Below, piece by piece: positions 35,440 through 44,999 of a stretch of DNA of 64,000 nucleotides; the stretch's first letter is position 1, and each line of letters opens with the position of its first letter. Both the position numbers and the translations under genes were made by a program. Origin of the DNA: Sternotherus odoratus (lineage: Eukaryota > Chordata > Testudines > Kinosternidae); NCBI GenBank assembly GCA_032164245.1, contig JAVMKO010000003.1, positions 62,380,390 to 62,444,389 on the forward strand, read 5' to 3'. The notes under the pieces were generated by a model. The model made no database searches, was not told the DNA's origin, and saw only the letters and a list, made by a program, of their open reading frames with translations.

Positions 35440-37564
35440 TAAGACAAATGTTTTTTAAATCACTCCTTTTAACTGTACTAAAGGCTAGATTGTGACTAGC
35501 CTAAACATGGCCAAGTAAAAGAGACTAAGGATTTTCCCCATACAAACACATCTCCTCCTCTACCCCCTCCACCCCCACAACATACACCTCCTTTTGTGGT
35601 GGGGTCAGGGCTTCCCAGAGCACAGCTCCTGGTGCTTTGGGGAGAAGGGGACAGAAAAGATGGCAAGTAAGCAAAGCTAGACTTCTGCCCCTCCTGATGT
35701 GCCAGCCTGTAGGGCTGGTTGGGTGCTTGGTGAGGACTCTACTGTACCCTTTAAAGGTCTGTCGCTAATTACTTTAATATCTTCCTCTCCAAACCTAACA
35801 GGAGTCACTGAAGGAATTGTGCATCAGAGAGAGATCTCGTTAAACAAACAAAATACCACCAAAAAACCACACCATCCATGTGTAGCCATGGGACAGTACA
35901 CCTATGCACTGAACACTGTTCAGGCCTGTGACTGAGCCACAAGATAGCTCTAAATGATTTTTTTTTAAATGGAATATCAGAAGGATATTTAAACACTTAA
36001 AATTCAAGCATGAATGTGCATTTCCAGTGTTTACTTAATAGAACATGGTATATTCCTGCAGTCCAGGGTTAATCACCCATGAACTACAAAGTCCCTAAAC
36101 AGGAGTTGATATGATCTGAAATCTGAAAACCATCTTTTTTTACTCCATTTTTTAAAACTATCTTAATACCATATATTTCCACTAAAATTTGCTCAGTGTT
36201 GCACATTTTATAGGCTAAATCCTGAAGTGTTTAGTCAGATTTTACTCAGTTCCTATCCAGGCAAAACTCTAGAGATCTAACCTTCAGCAGAAGCGGGCAA
36301 AGCTTCATCCAAAATAGAACAATAAGGGAGAAACAGCACATGGAAACTGTCACACTGAATCATTCCCCAGAGTTCTCTCCTGCAGGCTTTTTCTGTAGTA
36401 GAAGAAGGTCTCTGTCAATTTGTCTTGTCTCCTCTTCATACTTCTACATAACTGTCATTGTCATGAAGTAGAACCGGGCAGGAATTTCCCATCTAAAATT
36501 ATTTATTTTGAGAGAAAATTCAGTTTCTGCAAATTGTTCCTGGTAAAACGTTGATTTTACCATAAACATGTTGATTTTTATCAGGAAAACCAAAGCAGGA
36601 TATTTTGGTTAGGTCAGGTTGGCATTAGTCTGTGTTTGCCAGAGATGCCGCAGTGTTTCCTGCGAGCTGTAGTTCAGGTTCCTTATCTCCCCATTCTCAT
36701 TCCTAAATTGCCACATTGCTTCATGAGAGTTGTATATTATATTCCTCGTGCCCCCATTTTCCCTCTCTAGGCTGAGCTCTCTAGCAAATCTACATCTCCC
36801 ATGATGCTTTGTAGTCACAGGAATCCATACATAGTGGAAGTTGTGCTAGAAGGGCAGTTGCAATGCATAAGGGGAGATGTAATTTGGCCAGAAAGAGGAT
36901 GCAATTTAATGTCAAAACAAGCTTAAGTAATTGTTTCAATTCAGTTCAGCAACCCAAGACAAAATATTTACATAATAGTTTATTAAACTATTTATTCTGC
37001 TAAAAAATGTTGATATTTTAGTGGTTTTGTCCTGACTGAAAATTGTCAAAAATATTCAAATTTCTCACAGAGTAGAAGTTCTGAATTTCAGTCAGCTCTT
37101 CCACTTACCAAAGTTGTATGTTGTTATAAATAGATTAGATCGTGACATGTTTATTCAGCAATCTATCATGGATCCAAGTGATAGATTATATAAATAGGCC
37201 ACTGTTTTATTTTTGGATGTACATGACTGGGACTTTCAATATTATTTTGAACAAAGAAGATTCAACTTCCAGCTATATTAATTCAATTGATAAATATCTG
37301 AGACATAAAAGGCAATGTGTTCAGAGTGAGTCCAAAAATATAAGATGATACCTCAATAAGATGGAGAGATCATCAAGATTTTTATCCCTATTTTTTATTG
37401 TTCATGTATCTATTGGGTTAAGTCACATCATTCATGAGATTTAACTATAGTCTTTCATGAAATGTGAAATGTAGTGGACACAGACATTTTAGCATGTGTG
37501 AGTACCACATTTTGGTAGCACATGCTATAGCGGATTCTGTTTGACCTGATATTTGTCATGCTTT
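35440..37564. other. AT-rich non-coding stretch
   Basis: A small open frame at 36609-36818 (minus) shows an internal duplication (NENG...IRNLNYSSQE against ENGGTRNIIYNSHE), which reflects a DNA-level repeat. Nothing else was recognised. Confidence 0.5.
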
Positions 37565-37821
37565 GTGTTAACCTGAACTGAATAATAGTTCCATGTTGGA
37601 GAAAACTGGTTCAGCCATTTCGAATTACAAGAGTATGAAATAATCATTCTAATCTTCACAGAAAGCTCAACAACTGATGCCAAAACCCTCAAACTTTGTT
37701 TGATTGCTAGTTATAAGCAAAATCCAAGTTTAAAGAAAATTAGTTTGATAGTTTTACTTTAAATTTCTTTCTCATATTAGCTACAGTCAGTGAGAGTTTA
37801 GACTGAAATAAAACTGAAAAC
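37565..37821. repeat. left copy of a 257-bp direct duplication
   Basis: It is identical to 39751-40007 except at two positions (C/T near 37620 and G/C near 37800), with no gap. The two copies directly abut the insertion 37822-39750 on either side, while sequence outside the copies differs. It therefore behaves like an extremely long target-site duplication. Confidence 0.95.
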
Positions 37822-38270
37822 TGTCCCTGCCAGCAGGTATATGGGATCTTGGGGAGCAATTACCACACATGTGGGGTGCAAAATAAACTTTATTAAGAAA
37901 ATGCAAAAACAGGGAAAATTTAATAGTGAGGGGTATGGGGTTTGTTAAAGTAGACAATTGGGGAGGGATTTCTTTTGGTAATTGGGATAGGGGGTTTCAA
38001 TAGTGGGGTACAATACAGTGGGGTACAATACAGTTGGTAACCAATTAACACTGAAGTATAAATGTAACAGGTAGCTAACAATTTCTATGTAAAGAGTGTG
38101 TCACAGCAGCATATAACCAACTAACAGTATGGGTAAAATGTGTTAAATAACCAACAATTTTAGGTAAAAATGTAAATGTAAAATGTGAGGTGTGTTAGAG
38201 AGAAAGGGGTAACCAATGGGGTTTTATGCTAGAAAGAGAGAGAGAGAAGACAGGCTGTAAGTTGAAACAG

Positions 38271-38294
38271 CAGAGAGAGAGAGTGAGAGTGAGT

Positions 38295-38350
<56 letters not shown>
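38271..38350. repeat. (GA)n microsatellite
   Basis: A nearly pure GA tract, with a few GT interruptions at 38281-38300. Words around 'acaggctgtaagttgaaaca' (38251) recur as 'acaggctgcaagtttaaaca' (about 38434), so a roughly 185-bp imperfect duplication spans it. Confidence 0.9.
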
Positions 38351-38779
38351 GTGGTATATAAGTAAGGTTGGGGGATGGGGGAAGAGGAGCACGTGGTGGA
38401 GGGAGATTTAAACTCAGGGAGACACAGAACAGACAGGCTGCAAGTTTAAACAGCAGAGAGACAATTATACAAAACACAGCAAAATCTTATCTATGATTTA
38501 ACTTAACCAAAACTACACAAATTAGCAAGTAACAAAACACAATGCAACAATTCTTTAAGGCTAACTTACAGGGTACAATGCAAGCAATTTCCTAAACCTA
38601 ACTTAACTACAGCTATGCAAAATGAAATTACAACTTATCTAGACTAAAAGACAAAATCTAACCTAATGGGTGCACCTTATACTAGGGGTAGTTTCAGAGG
38701 GCTGGTACAGTCCAGGAAGGCACAGGCTTATTTCTAGCAGCAAAGGTGCTACAAAGCAAGAAACAGATAACAGATACAG

Positions 38780-38925
38780 ACCAAGGAGTTTAAGAGAGGT
38801 TTTAAGACACAGACCAAGGTTTAGTTTAAGTCTAAGAGAGGTTTTAAGACACAGACCAAGGTTTAGTTTAAGTCTAAGAGAGGTTTTAAGACACAGACCA
38901 AGGAGTTTAAGAGAGGTTTAGTTTG
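38780..38925. repeat. 42-bp minisatellite, about three units
   Basis: The word 'aggttttaagacacagacca' begins at regular 42-base steps (near 38798, 38840 and 38882). Because 42 is divisible by three, the + strand stays open and reads a repeated 14-residue word, but this is not evidence for a gene. Confidence 0.9.
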
Positions 38926-39750
38926 AGTCTCTGTGTTGGGGAAACAGAGCCAGCAGCTAAAGTAATTAAGTATAGAAAGTTTCACAGAGGGATTCTCACC
39001 AGTCCCCAAGGCAGCAGCAAAGGCAGAAGCAGCAACAGCATCAGAAGAAGCAAGGAGGGCTCGGCACGGTCTTGATAATCAGGAGGTCTCTCAGGCAGCA
39101 ATTCGTTTTTCATGGAGGGGTGTTAAAACGGGGGTATGCTAAAAAATAAAATGAGAGCGGAGAAAGGACCCCCCCGAACCCCTGGCTGATCAGACCAGGT
39201 AGCAATGCAGGAACCTTTCTGATGTTTGTTTCAAAAATGCCTGTTCTTAAAGGCAAACTCAGGCAGTTTCCCCGCCAGTAATCCTGATAGGCTCCTTCTG
39301 TCACAGGGGAGGAGTTACAGGGAAAAAACTGCAGGTGAGCATAGAGACATGCCTGGGCAGAGTCCTGGACCATAGGCGTGAGTTCCACCTCATGACTCAG
39401 AAGCACATGAGGCCTATGACTCATGCCCAGGATCTCAAAAACACATTAGGTCTTACAGCTTTGGACATTGTCTACCCTACACCGAGCCCAGGTTTAACAA
39501 GGTGATAACAGGACCAACCCTTTGAACAGGGCAGTTGTCCCACTTAGCACGCAGCACAAGTGGCCATCCCTTTGTGAAGGGCAATGGCTCTTGGTAAACA
39601 ACTTAAGGGGCCCTCCCTTTGAGAAGGGCAGTGGCCCTGGTAAACAACTTAACAGCCAGGGAGGGGCGGCCACAGGAGAACAAAAACAAAATGGAGTAAG
39701 GGGACAGCTGTAAGAAACAAAATGGAATAGGGGGAAAGCTGTAACAGACA

Positions 39751-40007
39751 GTGTTAACCTGAACTGAATAATAGTTCCATGTTGGAGAAAACTGGTTCAG
39801 CCATTTTGAATTACAAGAGTATGAAATAATCATTCTAATCTTCACAGAAAGCTCAACAACTGATGCCAAAACCCTCAAACTTTGTTTGATTGCTAGTTAT
39901 AAGCAAAATCCAAGTTTAAAGAAAATTAGTTTGATAGTTTTACTTTAAATTTCTTTCTCATATTAGCTACAGTCAGTGAGAGTTTACACTGAAATAAAAC
40001 TGAAAAC
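39751..40007. repeat. right copy of the 257-bp direct duplication
   Basis: See the left copy at 37565-37821: 255 of 257 bases agree. Confidence 0.95.
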
Positions 40008-40930
40008 ATGCTTCAGAATTTGGTCCATAATTATAAATGTTTATAGTGAGAAATTTTATAATGTAAAAAAAAAGTTGACATGTTTTTTAGATTCAAGCTA
40101 AGGTTCCCACCCAGCAGTACACCTGGATAATAGGGCTCACATAGTTAGCCCCACTGATAAGCATCATGGTTTGCAGGATTGGGCTCTAAAATGGAAGCAA
40201 GGCTGAGAACTTTGGAGATACCAAACCACATACAGTACAGCCTGATTAAAAAGTTGATAAGCTTCTTATTTGAGAAGAGTGAGGTGTTTCAGAGAAAATC
40301 TCAAGAAAAACTCTATAGGTTGATACCCTTGCTTGATTTGATCAATCAGTTAGAGGTGTCTCAGGGACCAGAAATAGCTGAACCTAGAGATGAAACCAAA
40401 AGCAGACTTTGTCATTGTCTTTTCTGTGTACTGTACTTCTAACTATAGAGGAGTCTCTGTGCTGGGATAGCTGGAGGCGGCTGCCATTTTATGTTTTAGC
40501 TTAGCTGCAGAATGTACAGAATGATTCACTGTGATTTCTTTCATAGTATATCTATTTGTTCTTTAATGTGAACTAAATGATCTACAATTAAAAGACACAT
40601 TTTGCTTTTTGTGTATGGGAAAACAATGAAATCTGGTAAAAAGACTGGGATAGTAAAACCACAAGAGCTCAATAAAAGGGAAGCAGCAATGTAAAGAGTT
40701 TTGTGTTAAAAAAACAAAATCCAAACCAAAACCTTGAGGTTGAATATGGATCACACAGGGAAATACGGAAGATTTCCAGCATAATGAAAAGGAGGAATGG
40801 TATAAAGTAGATCTGAAGTGGCTTGAACAATAAATGTATGAAAATATTATTGAAGACAAGAGAAGATCTTTTTTCCCTATCATTTGTGGTAGATGAAGAT
40901 TCGTATTTTCCACAGTAACCTGACAAGATG
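40008..40930. other. AT-rich non-coding stretch
   Basis: The open frames of up to 116 codons on the minus strand are AT-driven and show no domain. Confidence 0.5.
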
Positions 40931-41670
40931 GAGGCCATGTCTATTCTACAAAATAAAGTTGACCTAATTTATATTGGGATACAGACCTTCCCATAATTAA
41001 ATCATTTGTGCATGTCCACACTACACCTCTGATGTCAGTGGTGCACATCCTCACTAGCTACACTTGTGTCAATACAGAGAGCAGTGCACCTTGGGTAAGT
41101 ATCCCACTGTACAACTCTCCCCCATCCAGTGCAGGGTGTTTTGGGGAGTTTTTGAAATGCCTCAGGGGGCCCCAAAATTAGTCATGCTGGGTTACTGGGA
41201 GCATGCTTTCAACTTCCCATAATGCAGTATTCTACATCCTACAATTATGTCTGCACCAAATAACGTTTCACACCTCTTTTCTAAATCCTACAAACCTATG
41301 TGTCCAGCCTTGCTGTCTGCTATTTCTAACAGAAACATGGAGCCTGCAGAACTTTGCACTATTCTGATGAGTGTTGCAAGCCCTGGCCACCTGATCCTGC
41401 AATATTTTCAGAGTCACAAGAGGAACCCCATGGAACATGGTTATTCAGTGAAGGCCAGTTTGCTGTGGGACATAGAAATAAATATTTCAAGGTCATTGGT
41501 GGCATTCATGGAAAGGTTTCAGAGAGTGGAGTGCCAGTTCTGGACCCGAGAAACACACACTTACTGGTAGGATGCATTGTCATGCAGTTTTGGGAGGATG
41601 AGAAGTGACTGAAGAACTTTCGTATGCACAAGGCTACATTGCAGGATCCGGGTGACAATCACACTGTGGA
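40931..41670 (+). pseudogene. Harbinger-type DNA transposon, left part with transposase N-terminal remnant
   Basis: The left part, with 'tgtctattctacaaaataaa' near 40937, resembles turtle Harbinger termini. Near 41585-41640 the + strand reads FWEDEK, a stop, then LKNFRMHKATLQD, which corresponds to the N-terminal part of Harbinger transposases (a DDE enzyme for cut-and-paste transposition). The reading continues beyond the DIRS insertion at 47816. Stops show it was already dead. Confidence 0.65.
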
Positions 41671-41887
41671 AAAACAAGGTTACTTACCTGTAACTGTTGT
41701 TCTTCGAGATGTGTTGCTCACATCCATTCCACTATAGGTTAGGCACGTGCTGCGGGCCTGGTTGCCGGGTAGATTTTCCCCTAGCTGCAGACTGGGTGAG
41801 CAGGGAGCCCCCTGGAGTGGCGCCACTGAGGCACTCTATAAGTACCCCTGTGACACAGTCTGGCCCTCAGTTCCTTCTTTGCCGGCT
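41671..41887. repeat. DIRS left inverted terminal repeat (3' end of the element)
   Basis: Positions about 41699-41887 are inverted relative to 47634-47815. The outermost 28 bases (41671-41698) are unique to this end. 'ctctataagt' (41834-41843) gives this end a TATA-like word directed into the element on the + strand. Confidence 0.92.
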
Positions 41888-41917
41888 AAACCGACAGTGG
41901 GGAAGGAGGGCGGGTTT

Positions 41918-42015
41918 GGAATGGATGTGAGCAACACATCTCGAAGAACAACAGTTACAGGTAAGTAACCTTGTTTTCTTCTTCGAGTGATTGCTCACAT
42001 GCATTCCACTATAGG
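41918..42015. other. DIRS internal complementary region (ICR)
   Basis: Positions 41918-41977 are the exact reverse complement of the left outer end 41671-41730 (60 bases). Positions 41976-42015 are the exact reverse complement of the right outer end 47776-47815 (40 bases), with two shared bases at the junction. This is the arrangement expected if both ends pair with the ICR during formation of a circular DNA intermediate, as proposed for DIRS-1. It starts 17 bases downstream of the recombinase stop codon (element sense). Confidence 0.97.
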
Positions 42016-42031
42016 TGACTGCAAGCAATAC

Positions 42032-44881
42032 CTAGGAGGTGGGGTCGGGTTGACCCATTGCTGATCGTAAGACCGCTGACCCAAACGCCGCATCGTCCCT
42101 GGTCTGCTGGACTATGGCGTAGTGGGCGGCGAAGGTATGGACGGAGGACCAGGTAGCCGCCCTGCAGATGTCCGTAATAGGGACTCCCTCCCGGAAGGCC
42201 GCAGAGGACGCCTGCGCTCTCGTGGAGTGTGCTGTTACTCTCTCAAGCGGCTTGTCCGCGAGTTCATAACAGGTGTGAATGCACGAGGTAATCCAGGAGG
42301 AGAGCCTTTGGGCTGAAACTGGCTGGCCCTTCATCCTCTCCGCAACTGCCACGAAAAGTTGGGTTGTTTTCCTGAATTGCTTTGTTCTATCTAAATAAAA
42401 GGCAAGAGCCCTCCTAACGTCCAACGTGTGTAATTGCTGTTCCCTTCCAGAGGTGTGTGGCTTAGGATAAAAGACTGGGAGACAAATGTCTTGATTAACA
42501 TGGAAGGGAGAGACCACCTTAGGCAGGAAGGCCAGGTGGGGACGTAGCTGAACCTTGTCCTTATGGAAGATAGTGTAGGGCGGCTCGGAGGTCAGTGCAC
42601 GGATCTCTGACACTCTACGAGCCGAGGTGATAGCTACTAGGAATGCCACCTTCCAGGAAAGGTGTAGTAAGGAACACGTGGCGAGGGGCTCGAACGGGGG
42701 CATCGCGAGGCGTGAGAGCACAAGGTTGAGATCCCAAGGTGGAATGGGACGCTTGACGTTCGGATACAGCTTATCTAGACCCTTAAGGAAACGGTATACC
42801 ACAGGGTCGGAGAAGACTGAGTGGTTCGACTGACCCGGATGGAAAGCCGATATGGCAGCGAGGTGGACCCGGATAGTAGAGGTAGAAAGGCCCTGATTTC
42901 TGAGGCCTAACAGGTAGTCCAATATGCGTGGGATAGTAGCCTCACTTGGAACGATGTCCTGTTGTGTGCACCAGGCAGAGAAACGGGTCCACTTGGCGGT
43001 ATAGGTACTTCTGGTGGATGGTTTCCTACTACCCAGGAGGACGTTCTGTACCTCGGCTGAGCATAAGAGCTCAGGACCTCTCAGCCATGGAGTAGCCACG
43101 CTGTGAGGTGAAGGGACCACAAGTCCGGGTGCAGGAGGCGACCGTGATCCTGAGAGATCAGGTCTGGCCACAGCGGGAGGCTGATGGGAGGGGCCCTGGA
43201 CAGCTGGAGGAGGGACGCATACCAGCATTGCCTGGGCCAGGCCGGGGCTATGAGGATGACGTGTGCCCTGTCCCGTCTGATCTTCAGGATCACCTTGTGG
43301 AGAAGCGGGATCGGAGGGAACGCGTAGAACAGGTGCCCCGTCCAGGGTAGGAGAAAGGCATCTGTCAGGGATCCCCGGGAGCTGCCTCGAAAGGAGCAGA
43401 ACTGGAGGCACTTCCTGTTCTGTCTGGAGGCGAAGAGATCGATGTGGGGAAACCCCCACCTCAGGAAGATCGGCCGGATGACATCTGGCCGAAGGGACCA
43501 CTCGTGAGTCATAAAGGATCTGCTGAGGCGGTCCGCCAGGGTGTTCTGGATTCCGGGAAGGAAGGAGGCCACCGGGTGAATAGCGTGGGCTATACAGAAT
43601 TCCCACAGGAGAATCGCCTCTTGACACAGGGGGCTGGAGCGGGCCCCGCCTTGCTTGTTTATGTAATACTGGGCTGTGGTGTTGTCTGTCAGCACCGCTA
43701 CACAGTGACCCCGTAATGTGTCCCGGAACGCCTGGCACGCGAGCCGGACGGCCCTCAGCTCCCGGACATTGATGTGGAGGCAGAGGTCTGACTCCGACCA
43801 GCGGCCCTGGGTCCTGAGTTCCCCTAGGTGAGCTCCCCACCCTAGCGACGAGGCGTCCGTCACTAGGGACATGGACGGGCTGGGGGGAAGGAAGGGGACC
43901 CCATTGGCACACATTGTCCTGGTCTTCCCACCAAGCCAGAGCGGATAGGGTGGCTCTGGGGATGGAGAGGAGGGCGTCCATACTGTCCCTTCTCGGTCTG
44001 TAGGCCACCGCGAGCCACGACTGCAGTGGGCGTAGCCGTAGTCTGGCGTGCTGTATGACATGAGTGCACGATGCCATGTGACCTAGCAGGCTGAGGAAGA
44101 CCTTGACCGTAGTCATCGGACAGTTGCGTAGCTGTCTGATGGCCGACTGGATAGTGAGGAACCGAGGCTGGGGCAGGGATGCCCTTGCTACCGTGGAGTC
44201 TAGTAGGGCTCCTATGAACTCTATGTTCTGGGTAGGCTCCCGGGTGGACTTCTCCCTGTTGAGAAGGATTCCCAAGCGGTCGAACGTGCTGATAACGAGC
44301 CGCACGTGAGCTGACACTTGGTCCCTGGAGGTGCCTTGGATCAACCAATCGTCGAGGTACGGGTATAAGTGCACCCCGCGGCGCCGAAGGAATGCCGCTA
44401 CTACCGCCATACACTTTGTGAACACCCTGGGTGCGGTGGACAGGCCGAAGGGTAGGACGGCAAACTGATAGTGTTCCCCCGCTACCAGGAAGCGGAGGTA
44501 ACGTCTGTGTGAGGGTTTGATGCTCACGTGAAAGTAAGCGTCCTTCATATCGAGGGCAGCGAACCAGTCTCCCGGATCCAGAGAGGGAATGATAGTGCCC
44601 AAGGTGGCCATGCGGAACTTGAACCTGATCATGTAGGTGTTGAGTTCGCGCAGGTCCAGGATGGGCCGGAGGCCCCCTTTCGCCTTGGGGATCAGGAAGT
44701 AGCGGGAGTAGAACCCCTTCCCCCTGAACTCCTGCGGTACGGGCTCGATGGCTCCCAGTGCGAGGAGCGACCTCACCTCCTGTACGAGGAGTTGCTCGTG
44801 AGAGGGGTCCCTGAAGAGGGACGAGGAGGGTGGGTGGGTGGGAGGAGTGGAGGAGAGCTGGAGCGAATATCCCACCTCCAC
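42032..44881 (-). CDS. DIRS ORF2: reverse transcriptase, then tyrosine recombinase, in one 949-codon frame
   Basis: N-terminal part: reverse transcriptase, with FLIPKAKGGLRPILDLREL at about 62-80, motif A AALDMKDAYFH (D111), VLPFGLSTAP at about 142-151 and YLDD at 175-178. C-terminal part: tyrosine recombinase, about 640-949, beginning KPSTRSTYTAKW. Catalytic residues are visible as R755 in SARRVSEI, H885 and R888 in HSTR, and the nucleophile Y921 in AAHYAI. The roughly 300 codons between them are a low-complexity P/S/R reading because the real RNase H lies there in another frame (43081-43900). The start codon is not certain. The recombinase would integrate a circular DNA copy. All visible recombinase catalytic residues are intact. 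Confidence 0.93.
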   Translation of the reverse strand: MEVGYSLQLSSTPPTHPPSSSLFRDPSHEQLLVQEVRSLLALGAIEPVPQEFRGKGFYSRYFLIPKAKGGLRPILDLRELNTYMIRFKFRMATLGTIIPSLDPGDWFAALDMKDAYFHVSIKPSHRRYLRFLVAGEHYQFAVLPFGLSTAPRVFTKCMAVVAAFLRRRGVHLYPYLDDWLIQGTSRDQVSAHVRLVISTFDRLGILLNREKSTREPTQNIEFIGALLDSTVARASLPQPRFLTIQSAIRQLRNCPMTTVKVFLSLLGHMASCTHVIQHARLRLRPLQSWLAVAYRPRRDSMDALLSIPRATLSALAWWEDQDNVCQWGPLPSPQPVHVPSDGRLVARVGSSPRGTQDPGPLVGVRPLPPHQCPGAEGRPARVPGVPGHITGSLCSGADRQHHSPVLHKQARRGPLQPPVSRGDSPVGILYSPRYSPGGLLPSRNPEHPGGPPQQILYDSRVVPSARCHPADLPEVGVSPHRSLRLQTEQEVPPVLLLSRQLPGIPDRCLSPTLDGAPVLRVPSDPASPQGDPEDQTGQGTRHPHSPGLAQAMLVCVPPPAVQGPSHQPPAVARPDLSGSRSPPAPGLVVPSPHSVATPWLRGPELLCSAEVQNVLLGSRKPSTRSTYTAKWTRFSAWCTQQDIVPSEATIPRILDYLLGLRNQGLSTSTIRVHLAAISAFHPGQSNHSVFSDPVVYRFLKGLDKLYPNVKRPIPPWDLNLVLSRLAMPPFEPLATCSLLHLSWKVAFLVAITSARRVSEIRALTSEPPYTIFHKDKVQLRPHLAFLPKVVSPFHVNQDICLPVFYPKPHTSGREQQLHTLDVRRALAFYLDRTKQFRKTTQLFVAVAERMKGQPVSAQRLSSWITSCIHTCYELADKPLERVTAHSTRAQASSAAFREGVPITDICRAATWSSVHTFAAHYAIVQQTRDDAAFGSAVLRSAMGQPDPTS
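43081..43900 (-). CDS. DIRS RNase H (and downstream domain) in the second frame
   Basis: In the frame shifted by one from ORF2, RNase H is intact: VTDASSLGWGAHLG (first D), HINVRELRAV (E), VLTDNTTAQYYINKQGG (D) and NTLADRLSR (D). The rest of the frame (IDLFASRQNRKC, then PPIPLLHKVILKI) is the conserved DIRS segment that follows RNase H. The frame runs to a stop at 43081-43083 and overlaps the recombinase frame. The RT-to-RNase H switch lies in the C/G-rich stretch about 43890-43910. Confidence 0.88.
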
Positions 44882-44999
44882 CGTGCGGAGGACCCACTGG
44901 TCTGATGTAATGTCTGACCATGCACGGCGGAAGTAGGACAGACGGTCTCCAAAGGGAGGATCCAGGTTTATGATTGGTGAACTGCCCCCGGGCGCACCA

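Larger units (their letters stand above)
37822..39750 (-). mobile_element. 1.93-kb LTR-like insertion (solo LTR or non-autonomous LTR element)
   Basis: The minus strand begins TGTCTGTTACAGC and ends GGCAGGGACA, giving TGTC...GACA termini. An AATAAA poly(A) signal (37889-37894 on the + strand as TTTATT) lies about 70 bases from the minus-strand 3' end and is followed by a GT-rich segment, as in a retroviral-type LTR. No gag, pol or env reading was found. It is long for a single LTR and contains a (GA)n tract and a 42-bp minisatellite. Solo LTR against non-autonomous element cannot be decided here. No short 4-6 bp target duplication was found; the flanks are instead the 257-bp duplication. Confidence 0.6.

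Noticed and set aside
38195..38477. Leucine/serine repeat protein on the minus strand and R/E repeat on the + strand
   Set aside because: Translation of the (GA)n microsatellite.
38780..38925. CRISPR-like array of regularly spaced repeats
   Set aside because: Units are contiguous 42-bp tandem copies without unique spacers, in a vertebrate-type sequence.
43863..44921. 352-codon minus-strand frame overlapping the DIRS RT
   Set aside because: Low-complexity P/H/R/G reading in the third frame, a shadow of the RT frame.
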